Shown piece after piece: positions 35,617 to 44,260 of a stretch of DNA of 64,000 nt; position 1 is the first letter of the stretch; the number at the start of each line of letters is the position of its first letter. The stretch is taken from assembly GCF_030124375.1 (NCBI RefSeq), contig NZ_JASKLS010000004.1, positions 186,001-250,000 of the forward strand. The letters are read 5' to 3'. The notes beneath the pieces were generated by a model. It had not been told where the DNA came from. It did no database searches and saw nothing but the letters and a program-made list of their open reading frames with translations. Position numbers and translations under genes: made by a program. Source of the stretch: Sinorhizobium sp. 6-70. Lineage in GTDB: Bacteria > Pseudomonadota > Alphaproteobacteria > Rhizobiales > Rhizobiaceae.

Positions 35617-36408
35617 TCAATGTCTGAAACGTTTGAAGAACGCGCGGATGTTTCGCTCGAGCTTCGTCCTTGCCCAAAGCCTGGAGACCTGACGCTCCGT
35701 GCCGGTCAAGCGGTTTGCCAGCACGTTGGCGGCCACGAGCGCTATCGTCGCCTCGTCGAATTCGGGGAAGCGGCCAATGATGCGCGCCAGCGCGCCCGCT
35801 GGTTCGCAAAGGCTGTCTTCGAAGCGCTGGATGCGCCCCTTCTGGGCGAGAAGTTGCAACATGATCTGTTCGAAGGTCCAGTCGTGCTCGCTGTACATGT
35901 TGAACTGCAGGCCCGCGGTGCCTGTAAATCCGCAGAGAGAGACATTTGCGTCCGGGACCTTCTCGACCAGCCACAGGGCAACGGCAAACCCAGTTGTGGG
36001 CATGCGGTCGACCGGATAGAGCGGCCCAAGAGCGTGGTCGAAGTCCAGGGTGTACGGCACGAGGGTGCTCGTGCGCGCAGTCGTCACGCGCGGCGCGCCT
36101 TCGGGCACGCCGCGATCGGCAAGAACGCCAATCTCGGCCTTCGGTGGCTGCGAGAAGAGCGAATATGCCCTATCGAAATGCTTGCGCGACTTCAGGAAGC
36201 GAGTGCCGTCGGCGATAAGTCGGTGGCAAAGCACCGCATCCCCATCGAAGGGACGCGTCAGCACCTTTGCGCAGCCGGTAAAGAAGACATACAGCGTTCT
36301 TTCCGGCAGGGCGCGCACGACCGCGTCGACGTCGACGCCCTCGCTGTTGGCAATCAGGGCCACGGTTTCATATCTGGAGAGGAGCGCTTCGAAAACCCTG
36401 CTTTGCAT
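35617..36408 (-). CDS. Unrecognised protein, possibly GT29/GT42-like glycosyltransferase
   Basis: 263 residues. I do not recognise the family with certainty. VALIANSEGVDVDAVVRAL (about 17-35) resembles the N-terminal loop of sialyltransferase-fold enzymes, and VDRMPTTGFAVALWLVEKV then NVSLCGFTG (about 130-165) resembles their acceptor/CMP region (R-x-T-x-G-x-x-A ... GF). The C-terminal 60 residues are basic (RLWARTKLERNIRAFFKRFR). It converges on the GT8-like gene with 55 bases between stops, which supports a role in surface sugars. The link to sialic- or Kdo-type donors is speculative. Confidence 0.55.
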   Translation of the reverse strand: MQSRVFEALLSRYETVALIANSEGVDVDAVVRALPERTLYVFFTGCAKVLTRPFDGDAVLCHRLIADGTRFLKSRKHFDRAYSLFSQPPKAEIGVLADRGVPEGAPRVTTARTSTLVPYTLDFDHALGPLYPVDRMPTTGFAVALWLVEKVPDANVSLCGFTGTAGLQFNMYSEHDWTFEQIMLQLLAQKGRIQRFEDSLCEPAGALARIIGRFPEFDEATIALVAANVLANRLTGTERQVSRLWARTKLERNIRAFFKRFRH

Positions 36409-36602
36409 TGGCGGCGGTTCCCGACTGTTGGACAGTTATAGCATTGATAGCCAAAGGCGGCTCGTTCGCCAATCCCGAACGGCGGCAACCGGAGCGGCAC
36501 GCTTGCCTGCTTTGCTGTCAACGGCCACTCTCCTACGAGCCAAGGAATGCGGAAGCTCCGCACTCGCCGCGCCGCGCGTCAGTCGCGCAAACGCCATCGG
36601 CA

Positions 36603-37985
36603 TCACGTCGGCACGCGTACCGTCGCGCGAAGGCCCCCGAGTGGACTGTCTCCAAGCGTGACATTGCCGCCATGGCTTCGGGCGATGTCACGGGCTACTG
36701 CAAGGCCGAGACCCGTGCCGGAGCTGTCGAGGTTGCGGGCCTCGTCAAGGCGGAAGAACGGTTTGAACACGTCTTCCCGCGATCGCTCCGGGATCCCAGG
36801 CCCGTCGTCATCGACGGTAATTGTCAGCCATTTGGTGCCGTGGCGAGCCTCGATGCGCACCGTGTTGGCATAGCGATAGGCGTTCGAAGCCAGATTGGAG
36901 ATGAGCCGGGTGAAGGCGTTTGGCCGGACGCGAACATTGGTGTCTCCTTCGATCGAGGTGGTCAGCGACTTACCAAAGAGGTCGGACTCTGCGGCAAGGC
37001 GGGCCATGAGGTCGTCGAGATTCAACTCGCCGACGTCTTCTTCCGCCTCGCCCCGCGCAAAGGCCAGATAGCCTTCCAGCATGTTCTGCATGTCCTCGAC
37101 ATCCTGGTTGAGGCTTTCGAGGTCCGGATTGTTACCGGCGAGCGCGAGCTGCAGCTTGAATCGTGTGAGAATCGTGCGCAGGTCGTGGCTGACGCCGGTC
37201 AGCATCGCGGTGCGCTGCTCGATCTGGCGCTCGATGCGCTCGCGCATGAGGATGAAGGCAAGACCCGCGCGGCGTATCTCCTCGGCGCCGCGCGGCGCGA
37301 AATCGTCGATCTTCTGGCCCTTGCCGAAACTTTCCGCGGCGCTCGCCAGCGCCAGGATCGGCCTGATCTGCCCGCGCAGGAAGAGGACCGCGATCGTCAA
37401 CAGCACCAGCGAGGCGCCGACCATCCAGACCAGGAAGATATGGGTGTTTGATGCATAGGCCTGGTTGCGCCGCGCATAGACCCTGAGGATACGGCCATCA
37501 TTGAGCTTGATGCGGATCTCGACGAGCTTCGAGTTGCCGACGGTGTCGATCCAGAAGGGGCGGCGGATCTGGTTCGAAATCTCCTCGCTGAGGATCTGGT
37601 CAAGGATTTCGAAGAAGGGCTTGGGACGTGGCGGCGGCAACTCACCGCCGGGCTCGACGGCGATGTTGAGATTGAGCTGTTCACGGGCAATGCGCACGAT
37701 CTGGTCGATATCGCCATCGCGCGGAAAGGTCGTGATCAGATCGACGATCGCGGCGATGTCGCTGGTTACCGCCGCCGAGAGACGTTGTGTGACGAGCTGC
37801 CAGTGTCGCTCCATGAAGACGAAGGCGACGACCGACTGTAGCAGCACCATTGGAATGATGACGATCAGCAGCGAGCGCGCGTAAAGGCCGATCGGCAGGC
37901 GGCGGCGCAACCACCGCGTCAGGCGTTTCCAGGCACCGTCGGCCGGGCCTGTTCTTTCGCGCCTGATGCTGTCAAAGCTTGCCAT
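36603..37985 (-). CDS. EnvZ-like sensor histidine kinase
   Basis: 460 residues. Two membrane segments (about 36-58 and 184-203) flank a periplasmic domain, then HAMP (205-255) and a HisKA H-box GVSHDLRTILTRF with His267. The usual proline after HDLRT is Ile272. ATPase motifs follow: NLASNAYRY (N), DDDGPGIP (G1), GTGLGLAVARDIA (G2). It starts 14 bases after the regulator gene. It most resembles EnvZ-type kinases of alphaproteobacteria. The signal is not known. Confidence 0.92.
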   Translation of the reverse strand: MASFDSIRRERTGPADGAWKRLTRWLRRRLPIGLYARSLLIVIIPMVLLQSVVAFVFMERHWQLVTQRLSAAVTSDIAAIVDLITTFPRDGDIDQIVRIAREQLNLNIAVEPGGELPPPRPKPFFEILDQILSEEISNQIRRPFWIDTVGNSKLVEIRIKLNDGRILRVYARRNQAYASNTHIFLVWMVGASLVLLTIAVLFLRGQIRPILALASAAESFGKGQKIDDFAPRGAEEIRRAGLAFILMRERIERQIEQRTAMLTGVSHDLRTILTRFKLQLALAGNNPDLESLNQDVEDMQNMLEGYLAFARGEAEEDVGELNLDDLMARLAAESDLFGKSLTTSIEGDTNVRVRPNAFTRLISNLASNAYRYANTVRIEARHGTKWLTITVDDDGPGIPERSREDVFKPFFRLDEARNLDSSGTGLGLAVARDIARSHGGNVTLGDSPLGGLRATVRVPT

Positions 37986-37999
37986 GACTCTCCCGCATT

Positions 38000-38701
38000 T
38001 CAGTCCACACTCAGTCGGTAGCCGATGCCGCGTACCGTCTGAAGCCAGATGGGGTTGGACGGGTCGTCCTCGATCTTGCGCCTCAGCCGGTTGATTTGCA
38101 CGTCGATCGTCCGTTCACCGACCTCGGCGTCGTCTCCGATCAGTTCATGCCGAGGGATGGTCTCGCCGGCGCGCTGGGAGAACAGGGTCATGATCTCCTG
38201 CTCGCGGTCGGTCAGCCGGATATGATCGGCGCCACGGCGGAGCTCTTTACGCACCACGGAGAAGGTATAGGGACCGAAAATGACCTGGTCGACCTTCGGC
38301 GCCTGTGCCGGCTGGTTGCGGCGCAGGATGTTGTTGATTCTGAGCACGAGTTCGCGCGGCTCGAAAGGCTTCGGCAGATAGTCGTCCGCACCGGCCTCAA
38401 GGCCCTCGATGCGCGAATTCGATTCCGCCAGCGCCGTCAGCATGATGATCGGCACCGTCTTGATCTGCCTCAGGCTCTGCGTCAGTTGAATGCCGCTCTC
38501 GCCGGGCATCATCACATCGACGATCAGGAGGTCGAAATCGATGCCGATCAGCTTGCGCCGCGCCTCGTCGGCGTCGGCCGCCGTCGTCACGCGGAAGCCC
38601 TGCTCGACCAGGTAGCGGTTGAGCAGGTCGCGAATCCGCCGGTCGTCGTCGACGATCAGAAGATGCGCCGCATCGTCGGAGACTTTCGCTTTAACTGTCA
38701 T
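38000..38701 (-). CDS. OmpR-like response regulator
   Basis: 233 residues from the ATG at 38701. Receiver domain with acidic pair DDD (18-20), phospho-acceptor Asp62 in LLIVDVMMPG, Thr in MLTAL and Lys in YLPKPF. The winged-helix domain covers the C-terminal 100 residues (HIRLTDREQEIMTLFSQ, TIDVQINRLRRKIEDDP). OmpR/EnvZ-type pair with the downstream kinase. Gene order regulator-kinase on one transcript. Confidence 0.94.
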   Translation of the reverse strand: MTVKAKVSDDAAHLLIVDDDRRIRDLLNRYLVEQGFRVTTAADADEARRKLIGIDFDLLIVDVMMPGESGIQLTQSLRQIKTVPIIMLTALAESNSRIEGLEAGADDYLPKPFEPRELVLRINNILRRNQPAQAPKVDQVIFGPYTFSVVRKELRRGADHIRLTDREQEIMTLFSQRAGETIPRHELIGDDAEVGERTIDVQINRLRRKIEDDPSNPIWLQTVRGIGYRLSVD

Positions 38702-38842
38702 GGCTCGACTACCCTCATTTTCCGCAAGCCGGGCTGGCTGGATCACGCATTCAACCAGACGCGCGGCGGCCGCCCAATTCCCCGATTCCAGGGGTCCGCC
38801 TGCCTCGCCCGAATGAAGCTCGAGACGCTGGCCCCATAAACA

Positions 38843-39325
38843 TCAGTCCGCGGCGGCATTCTTCATGTTGGCGAGAAAACGCTTCACGATTTCACGCGCG
38901 CCGGGACCCGTTTTTGCCAATGCCTCGGCTATGCGGCGGGACTGTGGCTCCGCAAGCGCCCGGGCCAACGCCTTGCCCTCCTGTGTCGTGTAAAGCATTC
39001 GCTGCCGCCGGTCCTCGGGGCCGGTTACCTGACGAATATAGCCGGAATCGATAAGTTGCTTCAAAACGCGTGCCAGGCTCTGCTTGGTGATCTTCAACGT
39101 TTCAAGGAGGTCGGCAACGGTCATTCCGGGCTCGCGGTTGACGAAATGCACGACTCGGTGGTGTGCGCGACCGAAGCCGCTCTTTTCGAGTATGGCGTCC
39201 GGATCACCGGTGAAGTCGCGATAGGCAAAAAACAGCAGTTCGATGATCTCGAAGTCTATCGTGTCCTCCTCCTCACCGGCAACTTCGGTCAGGTACTCGG
39301 TGTTGTCCTTGGGTCGGCCGGGCAC
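38843..39325 (-). CDS. MarR family regulator
   Basis: 160 residues from a GTG at 39325, which has AAGGAA eight bases upstream; an in-frame ATG at 39373 would lie inside the palindrome and lacks a good ribosome site. The winged helix is in GMTVADLLETLKITKQSLAR then VLKQLIDSGYIRQVTGPEDR, the usual MarR wing. It is divergent from ilvE. The perfect palindrome 47 bases upstream is very likely its binding site. The ligand is unknown. Confidence 0.88.
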   Translation of the reverse strand: MPGRPKDNTEYLTEVAGEEEDTIDFEIIELLFFAYRDFTGDPDAILEKSGFGRAHHRVVHFVNREPGMTVADLLETLKITKQSLARVLKQLIDSGYIRQVTGPEDRRQRMLYTTQEGKALARALAEPQSRRIAEALAKTGPGAREIVKRFLANMKNAAAD

Positions 39326-39371
39326 GCAATCATTTCCTTTCAACCAAATTGCACTTCGCGAAATATATCGC

Positions 39372-39400
39372 AAAATATGTCAGTTTTGTTGACATATTTT
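39372..39400. promoter_or_regulatory. MarR operator-like perfect palindrome
   Basis: AAAATATGTCA (39372-39382) and TGACATATTTT (39390-39400) are perfect 11-bp arms around a 7-base spacer. A TTGACA hexamer on the plus strand (39389-39394) overlaps the right arm. Binding of MarR here would block a promoter facing ilvE and its own start region. Confidence 0.82.
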
Positions 39401-39595
39401 TACGCCATTGATAGCGATCGGCTCGTCGGGCGAGACATCGGGGCTCGGTGTCGCCGTTGGAGGATAGGCCGCGCGTTTCCGTTCGCAAATCCAAAATCGT
39501 GAAATTGAATTTTCCCCCCGTCTGTTTGCCGATAAACTGGAAACAGCAAGATAATCAACAGTAGATATGGTGCATACGCGCCGGAGGATAATACC

Positions 39596-40486
39596 ATGGC
39601 AGCTATTCCCTTTGATCAGTTGGACGGTGAAATCTGGTTCAACGGCGAGTTCGTGCCCTGGAAGGATGCCAAGATACATGTGCTGACGCATGGGCTGCAC
39701 TATGCGAGTGCGGTCTTCGAAGGCGAGCGCGCTTATGGCGGGCGCATCTTCAAGCTTACGGAACACAATCAGCGGCTTCACCAGTCTGCGGCCATTCTGG
39801 GCTTCAAGATTCCCTATTCGGTCGATGAACTCGACAGTGCCAGCAAGGAGTTGCTGAAGCGCCAGGGTTTCTCAGAAGCCTATGTCCGCCCGATCGCCTG
39901 GCGCGGCAGCGAGCAGATGGGCGTCTCCGCCCAGAACAGCCGCATCAACGTCGCGATCGCTATCTGGCAATGGGGCAGCTATTTCAATCCTGCGGAGAAG
40001 TTGAAGGGCATTCGCCTTGACATCGCCGAGTATCGTCGTCCCGATCCGCGGACCGCGCCTTCGAAGTCCAAGGCTGCCGGCCTCTACATGATCTGCACGA
40101 TCTCCAAGCATGCGGCCGAAGCCAAGGGTTATGCGGATGCCCTGATGCTCGACTGGCGCGGCCAGGTGGCCGAAGCGACCGGCGCCAACGTCTTTTTCGT
40201 AAAGGACGGCGTTCTCCACACGCCTGTGCCGGACTGCTTCCTGGACGGCATCACGCGCCGGACCGTCATCGAGCTTGCCAAGCGCCGGGGCTACGAGGTG
40301 GTCGAACGGGTAATCATGCCGGAAGAGCTTTCTGGTTTTTCGGAATGCTTCCTGACCGGTTCGGCCGCCGAGGTCACTCCGGTCTCGGAGATCGGCCCCT
40401 ATCGCTTCGCGCCGGCCACGATCACCGAAACGCTGATGAACGACTATACGAAGGAAGTTAATCCGGTCGCTGCCGCGGCAGAATAG
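39596..40486 (+). CDS. ilvE: Branched-chain amino acid aminotransferase
   Basis: 296 residues, fold-type IV. PLP lysine is Lys159 in PSKSKAAGLYM. The N-terminal FNGEFVPWKDAKIHVLTHG then LHYASAVFEGERAY is the class IV signature, and the C-terminal DWRGQVAEATGANVFFV follows. It interconverts branched-chain keto acids with valine, leucine and isoleucine. It is divergent from the MarR gene. A short region (39401-39595) holds the promoter. A terminator follows. Confidence 0.95.
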   Translation: MAAIPFDQLDGEIWFNGEFVPWKDAKIHVLTHGLHYASAVFEGERAYGGRIFKLTEHNQRLHQSAAILGFKIPYSVDELDSASKELLKRQGFSEAYVRPIAWRGSEQMGVSAQNSRINVAIAIWQWGSYFNPAEKLKGIRLDIAEYRRPDPRTAPSKSKAAGLYMICTISKHAAEAKGYADALMLDWRGQVAEATGANVFFVKDGVLHTPVPDCFLDGITRRTVIELAKRRGYEVVERVIMPEELSGFSECFLTGSAAEVTPVSEIGPYRFAPATITETLMNDYTKEVNPVAAAAE

Positions 40487-40555
40487 GCTAGACCTGGGAC
40501 AGGGATTCTTGCGCCTCCGAAGAACCGGGGGCGCCCTGCAAAGCGTTCAAAGCAG

Positions 40556-40580
40556 AAAAGGCGACCTGCGGCCGCCTTTT
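40556..40580 (+). terminator. Terminator after ilvE
   Basis: AAAAGGCG (40556-40563) and CGCCTTTT (40573-40580) are perfect arms. The A and T runs on both sides let it serve the convergent small-protein gene as well. Confidence 0.85.
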
Positions 40581-40609
40581 GTCTTGCTACGGATATCGCT
40601 CGGGAGACG

Positions 40610-40876
40610 TCACGCTGTTTTGCCGAGGAACTGTCCGACGATGCCGCTCAGCACGCCGCCGCCGACAAGGCCGCCAATTGCCTGCATGACAAGGCCGGTA
40701 GCTGCCGCTTCCCCGCCAAGCATCTGAACCAGGTACCCACCGCCGAGGCCGCCGATGGCTCCCACGATCGTGCGCGCGACAACCCCGAATGCCTGCTGCT
40801 TCAGCATGGCGCTGGCCGCGTTGCCGCCAGCTGCCCCCGCGATTAACTGGGTAATGATAGGCATTAATGCTTCCAT
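40610..40876 (-). CDS. Small glycine-zipper protein
   Basis: 88 residues from the ATG at 40876 with GGAGGG upstream. Rich in glycine and alanine with two hydrophobic stretches (GLGGGYLVQMLGGEAAATG; IGGLVGGGVLSGIVGQFLG) arranged as glycine zippers. No signal peptide. A membrane-inserted or membrane-associated role is likely. It converges on ilvE. A frame running further upstream to 41272 is not supported by start signals or composition. Confidence 0.7.
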   Translation of the reverse strand: MEALMPIITQLIAGAAGGNAASAMLKQQAFGVVARTIVGAIGGLGGGYLVQMLGGEAAATGLVMQAIGGLVGGGVLSGIVGQFLGKTA

Positions 40877-41320
40877 TGAACCCTCCGTCTGCGGCCCCCG
40901 TCCAAGAGCCGCGATGCGCCGATGATCCGGCACGGACAGGTTGAGACCGAAAGCGAAAACTGTCAATTTCGACGTTGAGGTTGTGCAGAGGCGGCGCTGA
41001 TGACCGGTTGCAAGCATGGGCTCGGAAATTACTGTAATGCTTTGATCTATATCGATATCTAGTTCGGCTTGCGGTTTTGAGGGAAGGAATTGGCGAATAG
41101 TAAATGGTGCTGCCAGAAGAAGAAGTCTGAGTAATTCCGAACGGAGATCGATCTTTCTTCTCGGTAGAAAGCGCATATTGGCGCGTGATTCGGCGAATCG
41201 TTCTTCCTCCAGTGACCTTTGCGCGTCTTCCCAGGCGCGCAAAGGTCGCTGTAGCATCTTGCGTTGCTGCATGCAGGAAGAGGAGGCTGCGCGCGCGTCC
41301 TCGACCGGCTGTCGATTGTG
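40877..41320. other. Gap upstream of the glycine-zipper gene
   Basis: 444 bases without a supported gene. It carries a RIME-like stem (41214-41247) and a TGCTGCATGCAGG end (to about 41278), near the stop of the SH3 protein gene. The rest, 40877-41210, has AT-richer patches and probably the promoter of the glycine-zipper gene. Confidence 0.5.
41214..41278. repeat. RIME-like element with perfect 12-bp stem
   Basis: GACCTTTGCGCG (41214-41225) and CGCGCAAAGGTC (41236-41247) are perfect arms with a 10-base loop. It is followed by CTGTAGCATCTTGCGTTGC and TGCATGCAGG. It is probably the transcription end of the SH3-domain gene. Confidence 0.82.
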
Positions 41321-41950
41321 TCAGCGATAGACGTAAACGATGCGCCGCGTCGCCGGTTCTACCAGCACTGGCTGTCCGTTGATGCTGACATAATCGTAGT
41401 CGTAGTCCGGAATCTGCCGGATGGCGACTGTACTTGGCAATGCCGCGCCGATAACGGGCTCGCCTTCGAGGTAAACCGTGTCGGCAGGATTTGCAGTAAT
41501 ATAAGTGCGCACCGCCGCAGGCGGCGTGACGGCATCAACCTGTTCGACCGGACCGATCAGTTCCAGCGGTTCGGAAGTCGTGGCGACGACAGGGTCACCC
41601 GGCTGTACCTGATAGGTCACGGACGGAATTGCGAGCTCCGTGCGGCGTTGCTCGACGACAACCGCGGATCCGCCGAGATCGGTTGTCAGATAGCGGGCAT
41701 AGGCCCAGCCGCGCACACCATTGACGCTGACCTGACACCAATTGCTTCCTTGGATGCATCCATCGAGAACCGCAGCGCTGCCGCGCGTTGCAAGGCCGAT
41801 GGTCGGATATTGTGGCCCCGGGCCAGCGCGGATATTCAGATCCGTAACGGCGGTTGCGCTCATTGCTGCATAGCCCGTCGAGATGCCGGCGGCGAGCATC
41901 AAACCCGCTGCCGCGACCGCTCGAAACAGGTGGAGGGAAGGGGTTTTCAT
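41321..41950 (-). CDS. Secreted SH3/DUF1236 domain protein
   Basis: 209 residues. Signal peptide at 1-29 (LFRAVAAAGLMLAAGISTGYA). Bacterial SH3 domain at about 33-90 (TDLNIRAGPGPQYPTIGLA, CQVSVNGVRGWAYARYL). The C-terminal repeat-like segment PDYDYDYVSINGQPVLVEPA then TRRIVYVYR is the DUF1236 motif, usual in rhizobial periplasmic proteins. Probably binds cell-wall components. Upstream gap 41951-42162 has nothing else visible. Confidence 0.88.
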   Translation of the reverse strand: MKTPSLHLFRAVAAAGLMLAAGISTGYAAMSATAVTDLNIRAGPGPQYPTIGLATRGSAAVLDGCIQGSNWCQVSVNGVRGWAYARYLTTDLGGSAVVVEQRRTELAIPSVTYQVQPGDPVVATTSEPLELIGPVEQVDAVTPPAAVRTYITANPADTVYLEGEPVIGAALPSTVAIRQIPDYDYDYVSINGQPVLVEPATRRIVYVYR

Positions 41951-42162
41951 CGTCTTGCTCCTGTTGCGTGATGAGGGCGAAACGCCTGGTAGAGCCGGGA
42001 TGTTCCCCCCGTGACATCACGAAGTGTGAGGATGAGACATATTGCTGCCGCTTCGGCGATCGAACCAATGCGGCCGACCGGCCCGACCGTCGAATGACTG
42101 TGTGAAATTTCGGTATTTGCCCGTCCCGGATGGGGCGGCCCGCTGCAATCCTGGGGGATGAA

Positions 42163-42324
42163 ATGGAACTCATCGATGAGCGCAGAATCACGGCCCAGAG
42201 GCTTCGTCCGCTGGTGATTGTCGTCGTGGCGTCGAAACTTGCGATATCGGCCCTGCTGTTGACCACGGTGCAATTGTCTCCGCCTGCCCCTGCGCCCGCG
42301 CCAGAAATCGCGGCGTTGCGCTGA
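42163..42324 (+). CDS. Small single-pass membrane protein, hypothetical
   Basis: 53 residues from the ATG at 42163 with GGGGGATGA just upstream. Hydrophilic start (MELIDERRITAQRLRP) followed by one hydrophobic segment (about 17-37) and a proline-rich tail (SPPAPAPAPEI). No relative is recognised. It is a small, plausible but unproven gene. Confidence 0.45.
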   Translation: MELIDERRITAQRLRPLVIVVVASKLAISALLLTTVQLSPPAPAPAPEIAALR

Positions 42325-42447
42325 ATTGGGCTGTCATCCCGCCCATATGTCGCTATAGGTGGCCGCGGAACGGATTGAGATCGGCTTGGATGCTTGGTGG
42401 TTACGCCTGCCTTGCACCCACACGATCCAGAAGCGAGGCGCGGTCCC

Positions 42448-43089
42448 ATGTTACAGGCGGGCATTATCCCGGTTACGCATTTCGAGCAGAACTGCACGGT
42501 CCTGTTCGACAGTGAAACCAAGGATGGTGTGGTCGTCGACCCCGGTGGCGACGTCGACATCATCCTGCAGACCATTCGTGAGAATGGCATCACCCCGAAA
42601 GCGATATGGCTCACGCATGGCCATATCGATCACGCCGGCGGCGCCAAGGAGTTGAAGGAGGCGCTGGGGCTCGAGATCATCGGTCCGCACAAGGACGACC
42701 AGCCCTTGCTCGAGCGACTGGAGAGCCAGGCGGAACGTTTCGGCTTGACGATGAAGGTGCAGAACGTCCTTCCCGACCGGTGGCTTGAAGACGGCGACAC
42801 CGTCTCCTTCGGCGATCATGTTTTCGAGGTGCTGCATTGCCCGGGGCATGCGCCGGGCCATGTGGTCTATTTCAACAGGAAGCAGAATTTCGCCCATGTC
42901 GGCGACGTGCTCTTCCACGGGTCGATCGGGCGCACCGACTTGCCCGGCGGCAATCACCAGCAACTGCTTGCCTCGATTCGCGACAAGATCCTGCCGCTTG
43001 GCGACCATGTCGGTTTCATCTGCGGCCACGGTCCGGGCGGACAGATCGGCGAGGAACGCCGCAGCAATCCATATCTCAGGGGTCTCTGA
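42448..43089 (+). CDS. Metallo-beta-lactamase-fold hydrolase (YcbL/glyoxalase II-like)
   Basis: 213 residues from the ATG at 42448. Zinc motif THGHIDHAGG and the later histidines in CPGHAPGHVVYF and ICGHGPGG, plus Asp in VGDVLFHGSIGRTDLPGG. This is the YcbL type of the glyoxalase II family, which hydrolyses thioesters such as S-lactoylglutathione. Substrate not tested. Monocistronic, and followed on the other strand by the BA14K gene. Confidence 0.9.
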   Translation: MLQAGIIPVTHFEQNCTVLFDSETKDGVVVDPGGDVDIILQTIRENGITPKAIWLTHGHIDHAGGAKELKEALGLEIIGPHKDDQPLLERLESQAERFGLTMKVQNVLPDRWLEDGDTVSFGDHVFEVLHCPGHAPGHVVYFNRKQNFAHVGDVLFHGSIGRTDLPGGNHQQLLASIRDKILPLGDHVGFICGHGPGGQIGEERRSNPYLRGL

Positions 43090-43156
43090 CATCGCAGTGT
43101 GATTCCTGCGACCGACTGAAGGGAATCTGAACTTGCTGCATGTCGCTGGGAGAATC

Positions 43157-43192
43157 AAAAAAGGCACATGCCTCGGGTAGGGCATGTGCCTT
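43157..43192 (-). terminator. Terminator after BA14K gene (bidirectional)
   Basis: AAGGCACATGCC (43161-43172) and GGCATGTGCCTT (43181-43192) are perfect 12-bp arms. On the minus strand a T-run follows (43157-43162). It lies between two convergent genes. Confidence 0.9.
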
Positions 43193-43215
43193 CTGTTGAG
43201 CGTATCGCGCTTCGA

Positions 43216-43644
43216 TCAGCCGGCCGTGCAGAAATGGCTGCGGCCGTCATAGCCGACGAAGGTGCCGCTGTCCGGATCGAATGAACGGTAGCGCTGCGAG
43301 CAATAGCGGTACCAGGCCGGCGTCCAGGGTTCGAGGCCGTAGCTCTCTACGGCAACCCGGCGATAGACCGGGCGGGCCTGGTAAACCGGGCGCGGCTGAT
43401 AGACCGGGCGCGACTCATAATATTCGGGTTCCGGATCGACATAGACGCGCTCGCTGTAGACCGGCTCGCTGTAGTAGCGCGGCTGCGAGGCGATTGCGCC
43501 GCCGATGAGCGTGCCTGTGACCAGGCCCACGGCGCCCGCTGCCCATGCATCATCGTGATCTCCTGCTTGGGCGGTACCGAAGGTCGGGAGAACCACGGCG
43601 GCTGCGGCAACCGAGACAACAGCGGCTTTGATGAATTTGTTCAT
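43216..43644 (-). CDS. BA14K family secreted protein
   Basis: 142 residues from the ATG at 43644 (AGGA upstream). Signal peptide at 1-28 (AAVVSVAAAAVVLPTFGTAQ then A), a glycine-rich hydrophobic segment (AVGLVTGTLIGGAIA), a tyrosine/proline/arginine-rich repeat stretch (RPVYQPRPVYQARPVYRR), and the BA14K motif PWTPAWYRYCSQRYRSFDPD at the C-terminus. BA14K proteins of Brucella are lectin-like immunogens. Here the role is presumably in the envelope. Confidence 0.9.
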   Translation of the reverse strand: MNKFIKAAVVSVAAAAVVLPTFGTAQAGDHDDAWAAGAVGLVTGTLIGGAIASQPRYYSEPVYSERVYVDPEPEYYESRPVYQPRPVYQARPVYRRVAVESYGLEPWTPAWYRYCSQRYRSFDPDSGTFVGYDGRSHFCTAG

Positions 43645-43734
43645 GGGCTTCAATCCTATGCATGGGGCCGGAATCAGTTCCGGTTTTCATCATGAACCGA
43701 CACTAGGGCGCCCAAACTGAACGTAGCCTGAATG

Positions 43735-43758
43735 AAAAAACCCGGCAAATCTGCCGGG
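43735..43758 (-). terminator. Terminator after cold-shock gene
   Basis: CCCGGCA (43741-43747) and TGCCGGG (43752-43758) form a stem, and on the minus strand six T residues follow (43735-43740). Confidence 0.92.
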
Positions 43759-43795
43759 CTGCAACTTAAACTTATATATGTCAGCAGAGGCCGTA

Positions 43796-44011
43796 TCAGC
43801 CGGCGATCTGCAGGTTGACCGCCTTCGGGCCTTTGCCGCGGCGATCCGGTTCGGTGTCGAAGCTTACCTTCTGATTTTCCGTAAGGCCGCTCAGGCCCGA
43901 AGCCTGCACGGCAGAAATATGTACGAAGATGTCTGCACCACCGTTGTCAGGCTTGATGAAACCAAAACCCTTGTCGGTGTTGAAGAATTTTACAGTGCCA
44001 GTTTCGGCCAT
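43796..44011 (-). CDS. Cold-shock domain protein (CspA family)
   Basis: 71 residues. RNP1 KGFGFI and RNP2 IFVHIS are intact in a complete cold-shock domain starting ETGTVKFFNTDKGFGFI. It binds single-stranded RNA and DNA, acting as an RNA chaperone. It is monocistronic with a terminator. Its leader is likely long, as is common in csp genes, but I see no proof of the start point. Confidence 0.95.
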   Translation of the reverse strand: MAETGTVKFFNTDKGFGFIKPDNGGADIFVHISAVQASGLSGLTENQKVSFDTEPDRRGKGPKAVNLQIAG

Positions 44012-44260
44012 GCGTCAGGTCCTTTTCTCTCCACCCGCTTGACGGCGCGGGCAGCATTGCAGTTTTGCCCAAAATGGGCGTGGGGGCAGGCAGTTCTCGA
44101 AATTTGAGGAAAGGGTCCTGTTATCGCGACCAGCCATTAAGAAGGGAAAACAAGCCTCCCCCCAGTCTGGCCGCCCGGAGTGGCTTGCGTCTCCGGTCCG
44201 CTTATAATTCAAGATCTTCCCATGTTCGCAGATTGCCCGAACACAGTAAGAGTGATGGGT

